From: Polytrichum commune
Lineage: Eukaryota; Streptophyta; Polytrichopsida; Polytrichales; Polytrichaceae
NCBI GenBank assembly: GCA_950295325.1
Contig: OX485809.1
Location: 17,746,144-17,810,143, forward strand
Direction: 5' to 3'
Length of the DNA: 64,000 bases
Positions 49,630 through 61,429 of the stretch are shown here, piece after piece (position 1 is the first letter of the stretch; the number at the start of each line of letters is the position of its first letter). Under the pieces are notes generated by a model that made no database searches, was not told where the DNA came from, and saw only the letters and a program-made list of their open reading frames with translations. The translations under genes were made by a program, and so were the position numbers.

Positions 49630-50793
49630 ATGGACGACATCGCTGATTTGGGGGGAGACTTCCTCTACCCTTCGACTCAAGTGCCGGTCCAAGCAGATGC
49701 CGAGTCCGTTCCAGGGCTTCTTAACAGCCAGCCCCTGTTGCGCCCAGCTGCAGTGGCCGCACGAGGACGTCAAAGGACCACAACATCTGGCACACGGTCT
49801 TTGTCAGGACCTTCACCATCGCAAACTGCGATTCCACACAAAGTCCGAGGTCCTAACTGGATAGAGGCAGAGATGTTAGTTCTCATAGGGCAGAAACGTA
49901 TTGAGTGGGATGGCAGGCACAATTGCAGCCAACCCTCTTTAGCGAAGTTTGTATATGGCACAACAGCGTGGAAATTGGTGCTAGCGGGTTGCATGTCTAT
50001 GGTAGGCTTCCGGGAGAGGGATGCAGACCAACTCACCAACAAGTGGGATGGTCTCATCAAGGACTACAAGAAACTGAAAGATTACATAGAGGGTACTGGT
50101 TCGGGGAATTGGTGGGGTATGAGTAGAGAGGAGAAGAGAGATTTATGTAAAACTCGGAAATTGCCTTTGGAGTTTAGTGAATGCATGTACACCGAAATGG
50201 AGAACTTTGTGGGGAAGCGTCAAATTTTTGGACGTGCGACAGATGTGGTGGACTCGGACCGCATTGCATCGCCACCAGCCAAGCAATTTGGCCGCTCTCC
50301 ACCGTCCCCACGTCCAGCTGCCTTCGTGGGAGTGGGCAGCCCAGCCACTAGCTCCACGACTGCACCCAGCCCCACCGCCTGCGGTACACCGGGAGACGAC
50401 ATGCCAGGATCCACTGGTCGTAAGCGTAAGGCGGTGGGCGCCGACAACCTTGTGGATTTCGTGAAGGACTTCAACTACGAGTACCTAGCCAGGGTAGAGG
50501 CGCAAGAGAAGGAGAGACGTTCGTGGAGGTCAGAAGTGATGGCATTGGACACGGCGCATGAGGTAAGAATTGCTAACAAAAAGGTTGAAGCTTTCCACAT
50601 GGACAACAAACTTAATGAGCTCGAAGTGGAGAGGACAAGAAATTTGGGAAACATGACAAGTGCATTGCTAATGTTGGCACAGTCCATGGACACTCTTACA
50701 AGGTTCTCAGCGAACCCCTTAACTCAATTTCCTTTGTTTATCATGCATGGTTCGCTCTGCGCGGATGCCCGCCTATGTATTCAGAGTTCTTGA
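49630..50793 (+). CDS. PIF/Harbinger ORF1, Myb/SANT-like (trihelix-type) protein
   Basis: 387 residues, single exon. In known PIF/Harbinger elements the Myb-like partner binds element DNA and helps bring the transposase into the nucleus. Residues about 73-195 form a Myb/SANT-like domain with spaced tryptophans (W77 in NWIEAE, W93, W114, W139 in NKWDGLIKDYKKL, and W161-W162). A basic GRKRK at 262-266 could be a nuclear localisation signal. Residues about 285-340 look like a charged coiled coil (ARVEAQEKERRSW...VEAFHMDNKLNELEVER). The linker at 210-260 is Ser/Pro-rich. The start ATG follows a stop codon by one triplet in the same frame. The last 53 coding bases overlap the 3' end of the transposase on the opposite strand. 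Confidence 0.85.
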   Translation: MDDIADLGGDFLYPSTQVPVQADAESVPGLLNSQPLLRPAAVAARGRQRTTTSGTRSLSGPSPSQTAIPHKVRGPNWIEAEMLVLIGQKRIEWDGRHNCSQPSLAKFVYGTTAWKLVLAGCMSMVGFRERDADQLTNKWDGLIKDYKKLKDYIEGTGSGNWWGMSREEKRDLCKTRKLPLEFSECMYTEMENFVGKRQIFGRATDVVDSDRIASPPAKQFGRSPPSPRPAAFVGVGSPATSSTTAPSPTACGTPGDDMPGSTGRKRKAVGADNLVDFVKDFNYEYLARVEAQEKERRSWRSEVMALDTAHEVRIANKKVEAFHMDNKLNELEVERTRNLGNMTSALLMLAQSMDTLTRFSANPLTQFPLFIMHGSLCADARLCIQSS

Positions 50794-52462
50794 TGCGTAC
50801 TAGATAGTCCAATAGGTCATCTCTTGCCATCTTCCCTTCCAACAGTGCTCTTTCCTCGCTCACCAAGCCCATTGGCCGGGGGGGTCGAAAGAGTTCAGCC
50901 TCCTCCTTGTGTGAGTAGTCATCCACATCCATTGGGGGGAGGCTGCACTCCGCTAGTATTTGGTCAAGTGTGCGGTCTTTGCTTGCTAGAAGGATGTTGT
51001 GCAACACACAACATGTGTGAACCACTGTAGGCAAGAACTCGAGTTTCAATGAGGACTTCCCTCCAATTTCTTTAAACCTAGCTTTTAGTATACCAAAAGC
51101 TCGCTCCACACTCATACGGGTTGATGAGTGCTTGCGGTTGAACCAATTCTCCTCGTTTGTGATGGGCATTCCCATAGGCCCCATCTTGTACGGTGTTATG
51201 CACCAGCTAAGAAGGGGGTACCCACGATCAGCCACTATGTATGGCGGGAAGGGTAGAGCCGCAGGCCAAGTCATGGGATCGTCGTGAAAACCTCCCATGA
51301 CACCAAGGTCAACCTTCCGGTATAGCTCAGTGGACTTGAAATGCGCGCTATCATGCAGTGACCCCGGGGGCCCCGTGTTCACGGACGTGAAATAGCACTT
51401 GCTATCCACGACCCCCTGTAGCAAAATTGAGAATGACTTGTTCCGGTTTCTGTGGTCAGCCGCCACGATGCTGTTGGGGGGGGGGGCTGCAATGTACACG
51501 TGCGTGCCATCAATAGCACCGATGCAGTTCGGCATCCACTGTTTGGCCTGGAAGGCGGACGTCACTCTCGCCAACCTTCGTCCAACAGGCCACGCAATGA
51601 GGTGGCCAAAGTGCAGGCTTATTGCCGAGCAAACTTGCCGCAGGATTCCGTGGACAGTAGATTTTCCTAGTGCGGCTTTGTCGGCGACTAGAGGTATGGA
51701 CACCCCGTGCAAGAGTTTGTATAATGTCACGACCAACTTCTTTTCCACACCAATAGGTTGGCGCCAGTGTGTGGCTTGTCCTTGAATGAAAGGGCGCAAT
51801 ACACGGACCAACCTGTCGAATGTCACCCTCCGCATCCGTAGAATGTCGTAAAACATATCCGGAGTGTAGATGTTGAACAAGTATTCGTCGAACCAACAAG
51901 TTGAACGGGGCTTCACGTACCACTTTGAATTGTGGACTTGCATGTGCCACGCCATAATGTCATGTAGTTGTTTTTCATGAGGGTGGGGCAATCTGTCTGT
52001 GTCGGCTTCGTGTTCATGAAGAGCAATGTGTCCGGAGCTTTCATCGACAACATCGCCATCCCTCCGCTTAGATTTTTTCCTCCTTGAATGATGTTGATCG
52101 CTTCCCTCCAATGACTCGTTCTGAATGTTCAACATAAGAACTGCCATGTCAATGATTGACATAATTATGGGCAGCATGGCGGCAACTCTTACAGCAATGC
52201 TTGATTGTTCTGGGCCTGGGAGTTGCAGGGGAATGCTTGTGACTGGAAGCTCACGCGATGCAGCAACTGGGAATGCATTCACAGCTGGGGGCGGGGGAGG
52301 AGACCACTCAGGGCCTGTGCCGGCCTCTGGGGTGAGGGGGAACACATCGAGGGGCTGTGCAGGCCGAACCACGCGTGCAGAGGGAGGAGCATCCAGGTCC
52401 GAGGAGGCAGGAGAACGCTCTTCAAGTTCGGAGCCGGGCTGAGGTGCCGAAGTCTCCCTCGC
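50741..52462 (-). CDS. PIF/Harbinger transposase, main DDE exon (exon 4)
   Basis: This exon encodes the DDE endonuclease (HARBI1/DDE_Tnp_4 type) that cuts and re-inserts the element. In the spliced 744-residue protein the acid triad is D489 in CIGAIDGTH, D583 in IVADRGYP and E624 in MSVERAFG. GPPGSLHDS and VLHNI are also family hallmarks. An upstream helix-rich part (FDRLVRVLRPFI..., then LGKSTVHGILRQV, an HTH-like segment) precedes the triad. A basic RRKKSKRR near residue 298 may be a nuclear signal. The frame is open upstream to an ATG at 52597, but those first 45 codons look like intron. Acceptor CTCCACAG at 52462 (alternative at 52471, same phase). All catalytic residues are present and there are no breaks. 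Confidence 0.9.
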   Translation of the reverse strand, partial: ARETSAPQPGSELEERSPASSDLDAPPSARVVRPAQPLDVFPLTPEAGTGPEWSPPPPPAVNAFPVAASRELPVTSIPLQLPGPEQSSIAVRVAAMLPIIMSIIDMAVLMLNIQNESLEGSDQHHSRRKKSKRRDGDVVDESSGHIALHEHEADTDRLPHPHEKQLHDIMAWHMQVHNSKWYVKPRSTCWFDEYLFNIYTPDMFYDILRMRRVTFDRLVRVLRPFIQGQATHWRQPIGVEKKLVVTLYKLLHGVSIPLVADKAALGKSTVHGILRQVCSAISLHFGHLIAWPVGRRLARVTSAFQAKQWMPNCIGAIDGTHVYIAAPPPNSIVAADHRNRNKSFSILLQGVVDSKCYFTSVNTGPPGSLHDSAHFKSTELYRKVDLGVMGGFHDDPMTWPAALPFPPYIVADRGYPLLSWCITPYKMGPMGMPITNEENWFNRKHSSTRMSVERAFGILKARFKEIGGKSSLKLEFLPTVVHTCCVLHNILLASKDRTLDQILAECSLPPMDVDDYSHKEEAELFRPPRPMGLVSEERALLEGKMARDDLLDYLVRIKNSEYIGGHPRRANHA

Positions 52463-53633
52463 CTGTGGAGCCTTCAAGGACAAATTCCAGTAGCCATAAG
52501 CAACTGTTAGTGTGTTTCGCAGCGAGGCTCCTAGGACAATGCACTCGCTAGGAGTGGAGGGCAGTAGGTGCCATTTTGATTGCAAGTATATGTGCATACG
52601 AATAGAATATCAGCACTGTGTGCGCAGCCACATGACGTTCCCGCATGTGCGGAAGACTGACTGGTTTACAGAGAAGGCAAAAAATAAAAATCCAATTTTT
52701 TTCGCCAACGTTGTGTGTGTCTATGTGAAACTGCATTTGCTTCTTGGTTTTGTTGGAATGGCTGGAGCACAGACACGAATGACAGAGTGCCCACATGTGC
52801 TGGCGGGCAAGGCACACGGCGCACTCAATGAATGTGATGTGCGGTATGCTTGTTTGCAGTCATAATGTGTGCAGACAGTAAGGATTTAACGGCAGCTTGA
52901 AAGCAACTGAATTCATAAACAGATGCAAAGAAACCAACAACGAAGGCCAGCCAGCGTGCATGAGCGTCAATTTAGTAGCAGAGCAGGGAAGGCAGGGTAC
53001 AGAGCAAATTTCACCGTTTCTTGTGTGCACACACAAGCTGCATACGAGGGCCGGTACCGAGACAAATCAAAACGGAGGAACAGAGACGGGAAAACGTGAA
53101 AGCAACATGTCTGCATGGAAGGAAAAGTCTGTCGTTCACACACACAGAATTGCACAATGGCCGCAGCCATGCACCCAAGTGGGTGGGAGTGGTGGCCAGC
53201 GCAGCAACGACAAACAAAAAAAATCCCAATACCAGGTGGGGGCTTACAACGAGGACGTCTGCATGGAGGCAGGCGTATGGCAGGGGGAGGGCACGCCAAG
53301 CGATCGCAAAGGGGACATCCCATTACACACAGAATATCCTACTTGGGAGTTGCAGACAGACGGGCAGGCATGGAGGTTGGCAAGGAAGACACATTCCCGG
53401 GAGAGCAGGGAGGAAAAACATTCGCGAAGACAAATTGAATGCGGACGACCACACGGGGAGTGTGCACGGAAGGGCGAGGAATCAAAGAAAGGCAAGTTGG
53501 AAGTGAACTCAATTTTGCATTCACTGTGATGGGGCGCAGCCCACAAAGGGAACAGGCAGATTGCGTTGCACAATGGCAGCAAGAGCATCTGCGGGCTCGA
53601 CCAAGAAGAATGAACAACTACACCTACATGCAC
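52463..53633 (-). other. Intron 3 of the transposase gene
   Basis: 1171 bp between the phase-0 donor at 53634 and the acceptor at 52462. It is still fairly GC-rich, so ORFs exist on both strands (for example 52897-53529 plus, 210 codons), but none has a domain. Confidence 0.55.
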
Positions 53634-54804
53634 CTGTGGCTGCATGGCCTGAAATGCGGTGTCAACCGCAGCTAGCGTAGTCCTAATGGCCTCAAAGGGG
53701 TCCGAAGCTGTCGCAGACCGCCCGAGGGGAAGCATTTGATGGAGCCCAGCATCATCGTCGCGGCACATTTCAAGCATAGAGCGGCCAAGGTTGTGGGAGC
53801 GCAAGTCGGCCTCCGAGTCGAACCGAAGCATGAGCTGCCATAAATCCGAGCAGTCCTCCTGCAACTCCCACCTGCAGTACATTTCAACCAGGGGGAGGAG
53901 TTGCACGCAAGCGGCACGCAGAGCATGATGGGAAGGAATGCGAGCCGAATCAAAGCGGCGCCAGAGAAGCTGGCCTGCAAAAACACGCAGAGGGGGAGGG
54001 CTCAAGAAACGGGCAAGAACATCCAAGCTCAGGGCACAACAACGACAGCAATGTGAAAGGCGTTAGTTTTTTACATGGTGCGAAGCGAAAAAACGTACCC
54101 AGCTTTGAGTTGCGGAATTCGGACTCATGTGCCTCCGAATGGGAATAATAAGCATAACAGAATAGCTTATATCCCCGCCAGTAATCCTCCACTCTGCACA
54201 AAAATTTCCAACATGAAGAAAACCACATGCATGCTCGCATTTACAGGCTCAATCGCCCCAAATACGCCCACAACAAACCCGCAGGAGAAACCAAAAAAAA
54301 AAAAAAAAAAGGCCCAACACATGGCACATAGCATGTGCATCGCAGACGTCGCTACGACCAGAGAATTGCACATTGTTTGTGGCAGCCTGGGTCGGGAAGC
54401 GGTCGAAAACAAACAAGCGAGGCACATGTGCGCCGTGGGCGCAGCGGCAACACGCTGGCATGTGCTGTGCATGCTCGGGAGCTGGCAAAACCCTGCGATA
54501 TCTCTCTACGGCACAGCAGAACGTCCGCAAGACTGCGGCACGCGCGCTGGGGCACCCCAGACAGGGAGCCACGACCGCCTTCGAGCAACAAATGAAAGGC
54601 TTTGCCAAGGATGCTGCAGGCATTCCCTGTACATGGCAGGATTCACACAAACACAGGCCACCCTAAAACCACCGACCAATTCTGTTGCACACGAACAACC
54701 ACGAACGAAAAACAAAGTGGAACGCACCCAAAGTCCAGCGCTCGCAGCTCGGCGTCGATCACGCTACCACCCGCCATCTGAAACACCTGTTCCTCCGCTA
54801 CCAT
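53634..54804 (-). CDS. PIF/Harbinger transposase, exons 1-3 (unrecognised N-terminal region)
   Basis: Three exons on the transposase strand: 54804-54728 (77 nt, ATG start), 54193-54099 (95 nt) and 53974-53634 (341 nt). Donors are GG/GTGCGT, GG/GTACGT and CAG/GTGCAT; acceptors are TTGTGCAG and TTTTTGCAG. Phases match at each joint (2, 1, 0), and the last joint is phase 0, matching the DDE exon at 52462. Together they code 171 residues, with landmarks EDYWRGYKLFCYAYY, GQLLWRRFDSARIP, VEMYCRWELQEDCSDLWQLM and SHNLGRSMLEMCRDDD. Trp and Cys are frequent and it looks helical. I do not recognise this region. It could instead be a separate small gene ending in intron 3, but no stop is needed if it is spliced on. 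An in-frame upstream ATG at 54897 would add 31 residues. Confidence 0.65.
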
Positions 54805-55069
54805 CCGCTGACGTTCGGGCCTGCGAGGAGCGTTGCAAGCTTGCCACCCGACGGAATGCGCACTGCCGCACTGCTCTGGCAACGTGGGGACGAACAAAAA
54901 ATTGTGGATGAGGTTCGACGCTCCCGGCTACAGAGCCACCTTGTGTGGCCTCCGGCCTGTCGCCCGCACGCAGGCACACGTAGCCTGTCCTACCCGGCAG
55001 GGAGGGTCCGGGTAGGCCCTCATCCGTCCCGGTCCCGGTCCAGCACCCCCTGGTGCGGCCGGGCCCTAA

Positions 55070-56662
55070 GCTAAGATAATATAACATAACATGAATTAAT
55101 AGGAGTTAGAAGTAGTTAGCAAGATTACCACTAGGGGTTACACGTAGTTAACTAAATTGTGACTAGTCCATTCTTACCCACTCGGCTTCATAATGGCCTA
55201 GTTGCATTCACCTTTGAGGCTTCATAATAGTCTAGTTCCGTACATAGTTCATAATAGTCTAGTTACGTGCCCATCAAGAGACCTAGATCTAGGAGCGTCA
55301 AAGAGGTTTTTTGAAGCCCATGTGTACTTTTGATTTTTTTGGTAATAAAGTAGTCATCGCCTTTGGAGATGTGATATGGGATTTTATGTGCACTTCTTTT
55401 TGGTGCCCTACGTTGTGAACCCCCCCCCCCCATTAATGAAAACTCCCACCCAATCAATATTTAGTTTAAAATAAAGTTATTATATTTTCAGCTTTCTGCA
55501 ATCTCCATTTTACATATTTCCTATGACATAGCCTTCTATCACACATATGAATTGAATCTCTAGTTCTAAGTGGCTACTATTCACATTGTTTTTCATTCTA
55601 AAGCAAAAGTGCAAGAGAGTTGACTCTATAACCACCCAAACTTTATCGACATCCATTATTAGCAACAAACGTTGTGATACTCACTTGTAAGTGAATGGGT
55701 TGAGTTCTTTTCACTATCAATGTTTCATACTTATAATGTGAATAGGTTGAACACAATTTGGAGATGTTTCCCTTAAAACCATTTTGGGTAGTTTGCATAA
55801 AGACGATTCGAATTACAACATTTCATCTCTAAGTTTATAGTTAAGATTAATTGATGCTAAATTAGATTAGTTATTAGAATTCTTAGATTAAGGAATGGTA
55901 GTTATTCAATTCAAATTGTTACGAGCAAGAATCTAGAGAGATTTACTATATTTTGTTCTCACGTAGGTCACTCTATATGATTTTTGTGCATCATGTGCAA
56001 CTTAGAGCTATTTGTGTGAGGGCTATTTACCTCCACGGCATGATTTAAAAGTTCCGTATAGTTATGGAATTTTTTAAAATGGCATGTTTCATTCCACTCT
56101 ATCATTAGTTATATTGCCAATGATATTGCATTTTTTGGTAGTCTATATTCCTTATAATAATAAAATAATACTTCAAAAGTATACACATTGGAAAGGTGCC
56201 ACAAAAAAATGACAACAAACAGGCATGATCCCTACATACCATTGCAAAAGCATACAAGTGTAGCACTTTAGTTCCAAAGAGGCAAATCATTCCAAGAGCA
56301 TAACATGAATGGAAAATGCACAAGAAAATTAAGCATAATTCTAAAACTACTTATAAGTCTACAAATTTTGGGTTTAATATTACATTACCCTCATACGTCA
56401 CAAAAGAGGGCAACACAACGAGAATGAACATGTCATGGTGACCTTGCTATATCAATGACCTATTTCAACTCCAAAAATTATTCTAGATCTTGCGCTTTTA
56501 AATACCACAGTGAAAAACAAGAGATATATTGCAACATAGGGATACACGGAGGTTGGGGTTGATACCTTGAATACATGACTTAACTCCCGGGACACTTGAT
56601 CAACTTCAAAGTTTTGAGCAAGGCTCGCATTACAAGAAAACCTAAAGGAACTATTGTAGTTT
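55070..56662. other. AT-rich intergenic DNA
   Basis: Nothing recognised apart from a poly-C tract at about 55420-55431. Sharp drop in GC at the right border of the Harbinger element. Confidence 0.5.
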
Positions 56663-56811
56663 GAGACCACTTCACACATGAGACTAAGGGCATTGCACTT
56701 CAAGCACTCTCGTTGATGGAATAGGTGGAGTAGGTCCAAGTTCACTTCACAATGCGCTTGAGGGACCAATGGAGTAAGTGAATGCAAGATGGATTTAAAG
56801 TCTACATGGGT
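56663..56811 (+). mobile_element. Partial MITE, family 4 (left end only)
   Basis: GAGACCACTTCACACATGAG, CACTTCAAGCACTCTCGTTG and GAGGGACCAATGGAGTA match about the first 150 bp of the copy at 18330. The remainder is missing. Confidence 0.65.
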
Positions 56812-59800
56812 GTAATGTCCTACATGGTATGTCTTGATATGCTAATGATGTACTACTAGCAACCAACTTGTTGCACATGCATCAACAACAAACAACCCGT
56901 TGCATATGTGATTCATAGATGAAAATATATATATTTGGATCAATTTATAGATTGAAATGTGATCATATTTTATGACATCTCTACCCCCTCCCAACTTGAC
57001 AACTACCTATGAAATACAAGGTAAGTCAAAGGACTTAAGAGTTGTACATTGAAAATGTGTATTAAACTCGATTTTTGCCATTGTAGAGTAAATTCATGTT
57101 GCTACAATTATGACCCTTGACTTGACATTCTATTTGACACTCATGGACTTCAATCCTCACATGTGATTGCATAGGAGATACGCACCTATGTGCCAAATTA
57201 GGTTTCTATAATATTGCAACAAAGGAGCTACTTATCTATCAGTAAAGTTTCACCACTATGATACACAACGTAATGTTGAAAGAAGCTTGCATGCAAAATC
57301 TTTGTGTGGCATGGTTCAATGTCCTTTACCATAATCCATATCTAGGTTGTGAATTAACAAAGGTTTCGCCTCCTTAAGCTAAATTGACATCCATTATTAC
57401 TCAAACGAACAAATGACGAATAATTTGCTAGTCACATCTAAGAAAATGGTATTTGATGACCAAGATACAAATTGTAGGGATGTTACCGAGCCTGGAGATA
57501 AAAAACTTCCCACTCAACTTACAATGTAAGCATGTATGGTGCCTTAGTCATGTGAGCCGCTTTGATGCAATTTTATATTTGAGTCCTCCGTGAAATAAGG
57601 TTTAGCCTCATTACGCCAAACTTGACCTTTAGTAGTAGTCAAATGAACAAATGATGAATAATATGCCAATCACATCGAGGGAAAAATATTGAATGGTCAC
57701 TGCATAAAATGTAGGAAAGTTGCCTTTAAAACGAGAGATGGAAACCCTCCCTCCCAACTTACAAAATAAGCATGTATGGTGCCTCGGTCATATGAGAAAA
57801 TTAGATCTAATGAATTGCTACTATAGACATGCAAAAAACAAGGTATTGTTTCCTTAGAGCATGGAGCTAAGTCTAAGGCTAAGATGGATACATTGAGGTA
57901 GTTCATACACATGAGAATCGACAAAGTAAGGACAAAACCCTCTTGTCACTTCTTGCTCATCCAGGAAAAGGTCATCAAGCACATGAAATGCACCATGGGC
58001 AACACACAAACCAATGACAATTGCAAAAATAGAGATAAAAATGCTTCCAATATTGGTCATGAACACAATGACCATGGTGAGCACACTCAAGACTTAAATA
58101 TCAAATATCATACATAGATGCAAACTTAACACATATATCCTAATATATGCAACTTGCATACCACAAATGAGATCCAACTGCAAACAATCTTAGTGTTAAT
58201 TATGATACTTATAGCATTTCATTGGCTAATTATTGAGTGAAATCTACACCTTCTACCCAATATACAAATTAAACACAAACAACCGGATTCTTTTTCAAGT
58301 CCAAAATTTTGGCAATGAATGTTGCTCAAATGAATATGGGTGGATTCCAACATTAGAAATATTAATGCATCAATGCTAGGTGACTCATCCTTCTAATACC
58401 CAAGCGTGAATTCATAGTTAAGTAGTCCAAATTCATCCTAATCAAATAACCTGCTCAAATCTATGCAAGGCTATGCTACTTCAGCTTCACCAATATATCC
58501 CACTTAATCTTGTGAATCACCAAAGATTCACTTGTTTGCTTTGTGAATGACCACATCTGGATGCCTCATGTGCAGACATGAAAATTGCTGCTAACAATAC
58601 CATGTTTGAGGAATCCAACTTGAGATTACATAAATCAATTTCCAACTACACGCCAAACACCACTCACTTATAATTTATGATGTACACATCTTGAATTGTC
58701 TACACTTGGATTCACCCCTCAAATTACTACAAAAATTAGACTCATGCTCCATGAAGATTTGGATGCATGTGCAACCGTGGATCTAGCTACAAATGCCTCC
58801 AATCAAATGACATTTACAGTTTGAGGAATCCAACAACTATACATTAACAACAATCAATTGAATTTTAGTTGTATACACACCAAATACTAATCATACCCAA
58901 ACATCTCTACACATAAGTTTGCTAACATTTGTGGAAACCCTAACACAATTGCACGTATTCAATCTTGAATCAAACTCACTACCGGAAGAAACAAGATGAT
59001 TCTAGATTCAACCCCCATTCAACAATGTTAGAATCTCGTAGATCGGTATCCCTCCAAAGTGATGAACAACACCAACATTTGACCCATTTAAGATTTGCAA
59101 ACTCGGATCCAAGCACATGGATTGCATCCAAATAATGTATGCGGGCCATAATCAATTACATGTATTTGATTGATTGAAGGTTAGGTTTGATCTAAGAACG
59201 GATGTGAGAAAGATGTTCACATGAGTTCCAAAATTTATGCCGCAAATGGCTACATGCACGATTTGAATTCGGTAATCATATCGCATCCAATAGTTTATAA
59301 GTAATAAATTTTGGGTTGTGATGTATCTAGTAAGTTTTTATTGTGATATCTCCTTGTTTATATCTCCCCTCATACATGAGAGCAAGCCCACTCCCCTTGC
59401 ATGTGCTTCCACATTTGCACTTTAACATCCACAATGTCGATGTAGATGCAGGGTAGCTGCCCACTCATTGACGTAAATATCAAACACAAATGAAATTTTA
59501 TGCTAGAGCCTCAAACTCTTTGCATATGCGAGAGATATGCAAGGAGGGTTATATATAATAAGACACTTTTTTTTAACCTTCGACCTACTACTTTTCTCTA
59601 GTATCAACTACAGTAGTTATAGATGACCTAGATGAATTTGGACAAGGAAATTTGAGACTGCAGGAAGATTACTACTTACAAATGATCCGGGTGAGTTTGA
59701 GAAATGAACGGTTGAGGTTTGAGACATAAGGAAAAATACTAGTTGCAGATGAACCGGATGTGTTTGAGAAATGACCGGTTGAAGTTCACGACTTTAGAAA

Positions 59801-60580
59801 ATCACCGATCATTTCAAAGGAAATTCAAAGGTTAGTATTGAAAACAATGCAGGATGAGTGGCAATTTTGCCTGGGTCTGCATATGCATCTTGGACAGAGG
59901 CCACTTTTCATTCCTGGATGCATATGTAGATCCAAGAACGATTGGGCTTGCTCTTATCTTTATATTGGGAATTGAACTTAAGATTTAGATAGCTTTATCT
60001 AATTTCTTATATGAATTTATAATTGTCAAAATTTAACTTAGTTTCATCCATATTAGTTGTCTAGTTTCCAAATTCATCCGCATACATCCGTTCAAAAGAC
60101 AAACTTATGGGTGAGCAAATTGAGAAATATAGGGCAAAGCCATACACATACAAACATTATATGATATAAATTAAACAAATAAAACCACACTACTTATTGG
60201 AACACAACATAAATGCTAGTGGGATATATAGTGCATATGCTCGTCCTCATGGGAGGTGACATATGCAAGAGTCTTCACATTGATTTAATTCATAACAAAT
60301 CTTATTTTGAACACCAAAATATCTCATACGGTACACTTTGGTTAATTATGCCATGTTTTTGGTAAACAACAACATTATTGTTTGTCGATGTTACGGTTAA
60401 TGTGGTCCACATGAACTAAAAATACGAATGCTTGCAACTAGTGGGGTCTACACTAATTGAAATAAAATGGTGTAGTGGTGAGAAGCACATGGGAGACAAT
60501 ACATAATGAAGGAGCTATATAATAGGGAGGCATATGAGAAGCATTATCCCCCTTGAATTACTCTTCTACATCAGTTCATT
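56812..60580. other. AT-rich intergenic DNA
   Basis: No supported gene or RNA. The longest frames are short and domain-free. Two diverged blocks at about 57530 and 57760 share AACTTACAA(T/A)(G/A)TAAGCATGTATGG about 240 bp apart, preceded by similar text. Confidence 0.45.
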
Positions 60581-61429
60581 GGATTAGGCTCGACCAGCAT
60601 CCGAGCCTACGCTTTGAGGGCCGAGCCTAGATTCCGTCGATGTGCCCAAAGGCTCAAAGCACCTTGACGCAGGCTCGGTGGCATCACACACGAATGGATG
60701 GAGTGCTTCGGTTGTCAGGCTCGGCTGGGACGGGCGGGAAGGGATCTGCGGGCGCGGCCCCGCCAGAGGCTCGGTATCAGGTCCGGTCGTAGGATCGATG
60801 GCATCGTAGACGGATGAATGGAGAGTTTAGGCTCGGATTAGGATCGGCTTAGGAGCGGGCTTCGATGCAAGAGCCTGCGGGATAGACAGGGGAAGGCTCA
60901 GGGAAAGGCTCGGTGGAGGTTCGGGAGAGGGGGTTTTGTGTGAAGGGAGGAGGAAGCACCAAAAAGTGTGTTGGAATTGCAAAAAGTGCGTCGGATTGGT
61001 ACGTATGATTTCGATTGAATTCTGCACTAAATACGCTGTGTTGCAGTGATGAGATGAGGGTTTCAGAGATGGCTTGGGATCCAGGGATGATCCAGGGATG
61101 ATCCAGTGTATCTTGTTTTGAAGAAGCTCAGGATTTTCGACATGGCTTAGTCATCATCGCAGGGTCATCTGTGTGCTTGATTTCGGAATTCGGGAGTTGG
61201 ATTCAGTCGGAGTGACAATTTGGCCTCCGCATTGTAATATATGTATGTTTGCATCATCATCGGAATTTCGTTTTGAAGGAGGAGATGTACTTGTGAGTGT
61301 TCGCAACCTTTGAGACGTGGACGTTGCGGGGGATTGGATATTATGTGTTGATGCGAGTGTAAAAGGATTGCGAGGATTTTGCGAGGGCTTGGAGCTTCCA
61401 GGTGAGGTGAGGAGTGAGAGAGGGAGGCA
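60581..61429 (+). promoter_or_regulatory. Likely promoter and 5' leader of the plastid-targeted gene
   Basis: A GC-rich island upstream of the ATG at 61430, with repeated GGCTCGG motifs (for example near 60676, 60717, 60769 and 60830). It includes a diverged duplication about 130 bp apart (GG(C/A)TCG(G/A)TGGCATC..GA(A/C)...GGATGGAGTG and its partner). The compositional shift from AT-rich flank to GC-rich DNA just before a coding start fits a 5' region. I cannot place the transcription start or a TATA box. Confidence 0.4.

Larger units (their letters stand above)
47723..55066. mobile_element. Complete PIF/Harbinger transposon, 7.3 kb (TSD TAA)
   Basis: A GC-rich block that contrasts sharply with AT-rich flanks. 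TAA lies directly outside both ends (47720-47722 and 55067-55069). The left end is a G run followed by CGCACCCAGGGG. The right end, on the other strand, reads GGGCCCGGCCGCACCAGGGG; these are imperfect terminal inverted repeats. Inside are the two genes that define the superfamily: a plus-strand Myb/SANT-like ORF (49630-50793) and a convergent minus-strand DDE transposase (54804-50741, four exons). Both frames are intact, so the element may be autonomous. About 1.9 kb of GC-rich leader precedes the Myb-like gene. Confidence 0.85.

Noticed and set aside
52897..54911. Plus-strand ORFs (210, 161 and 278 codons) over the transposase intron and small exons
   Set aside because: Low-quality, biased composition without domains. 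They lie antisense to exons that have matching splice phases.
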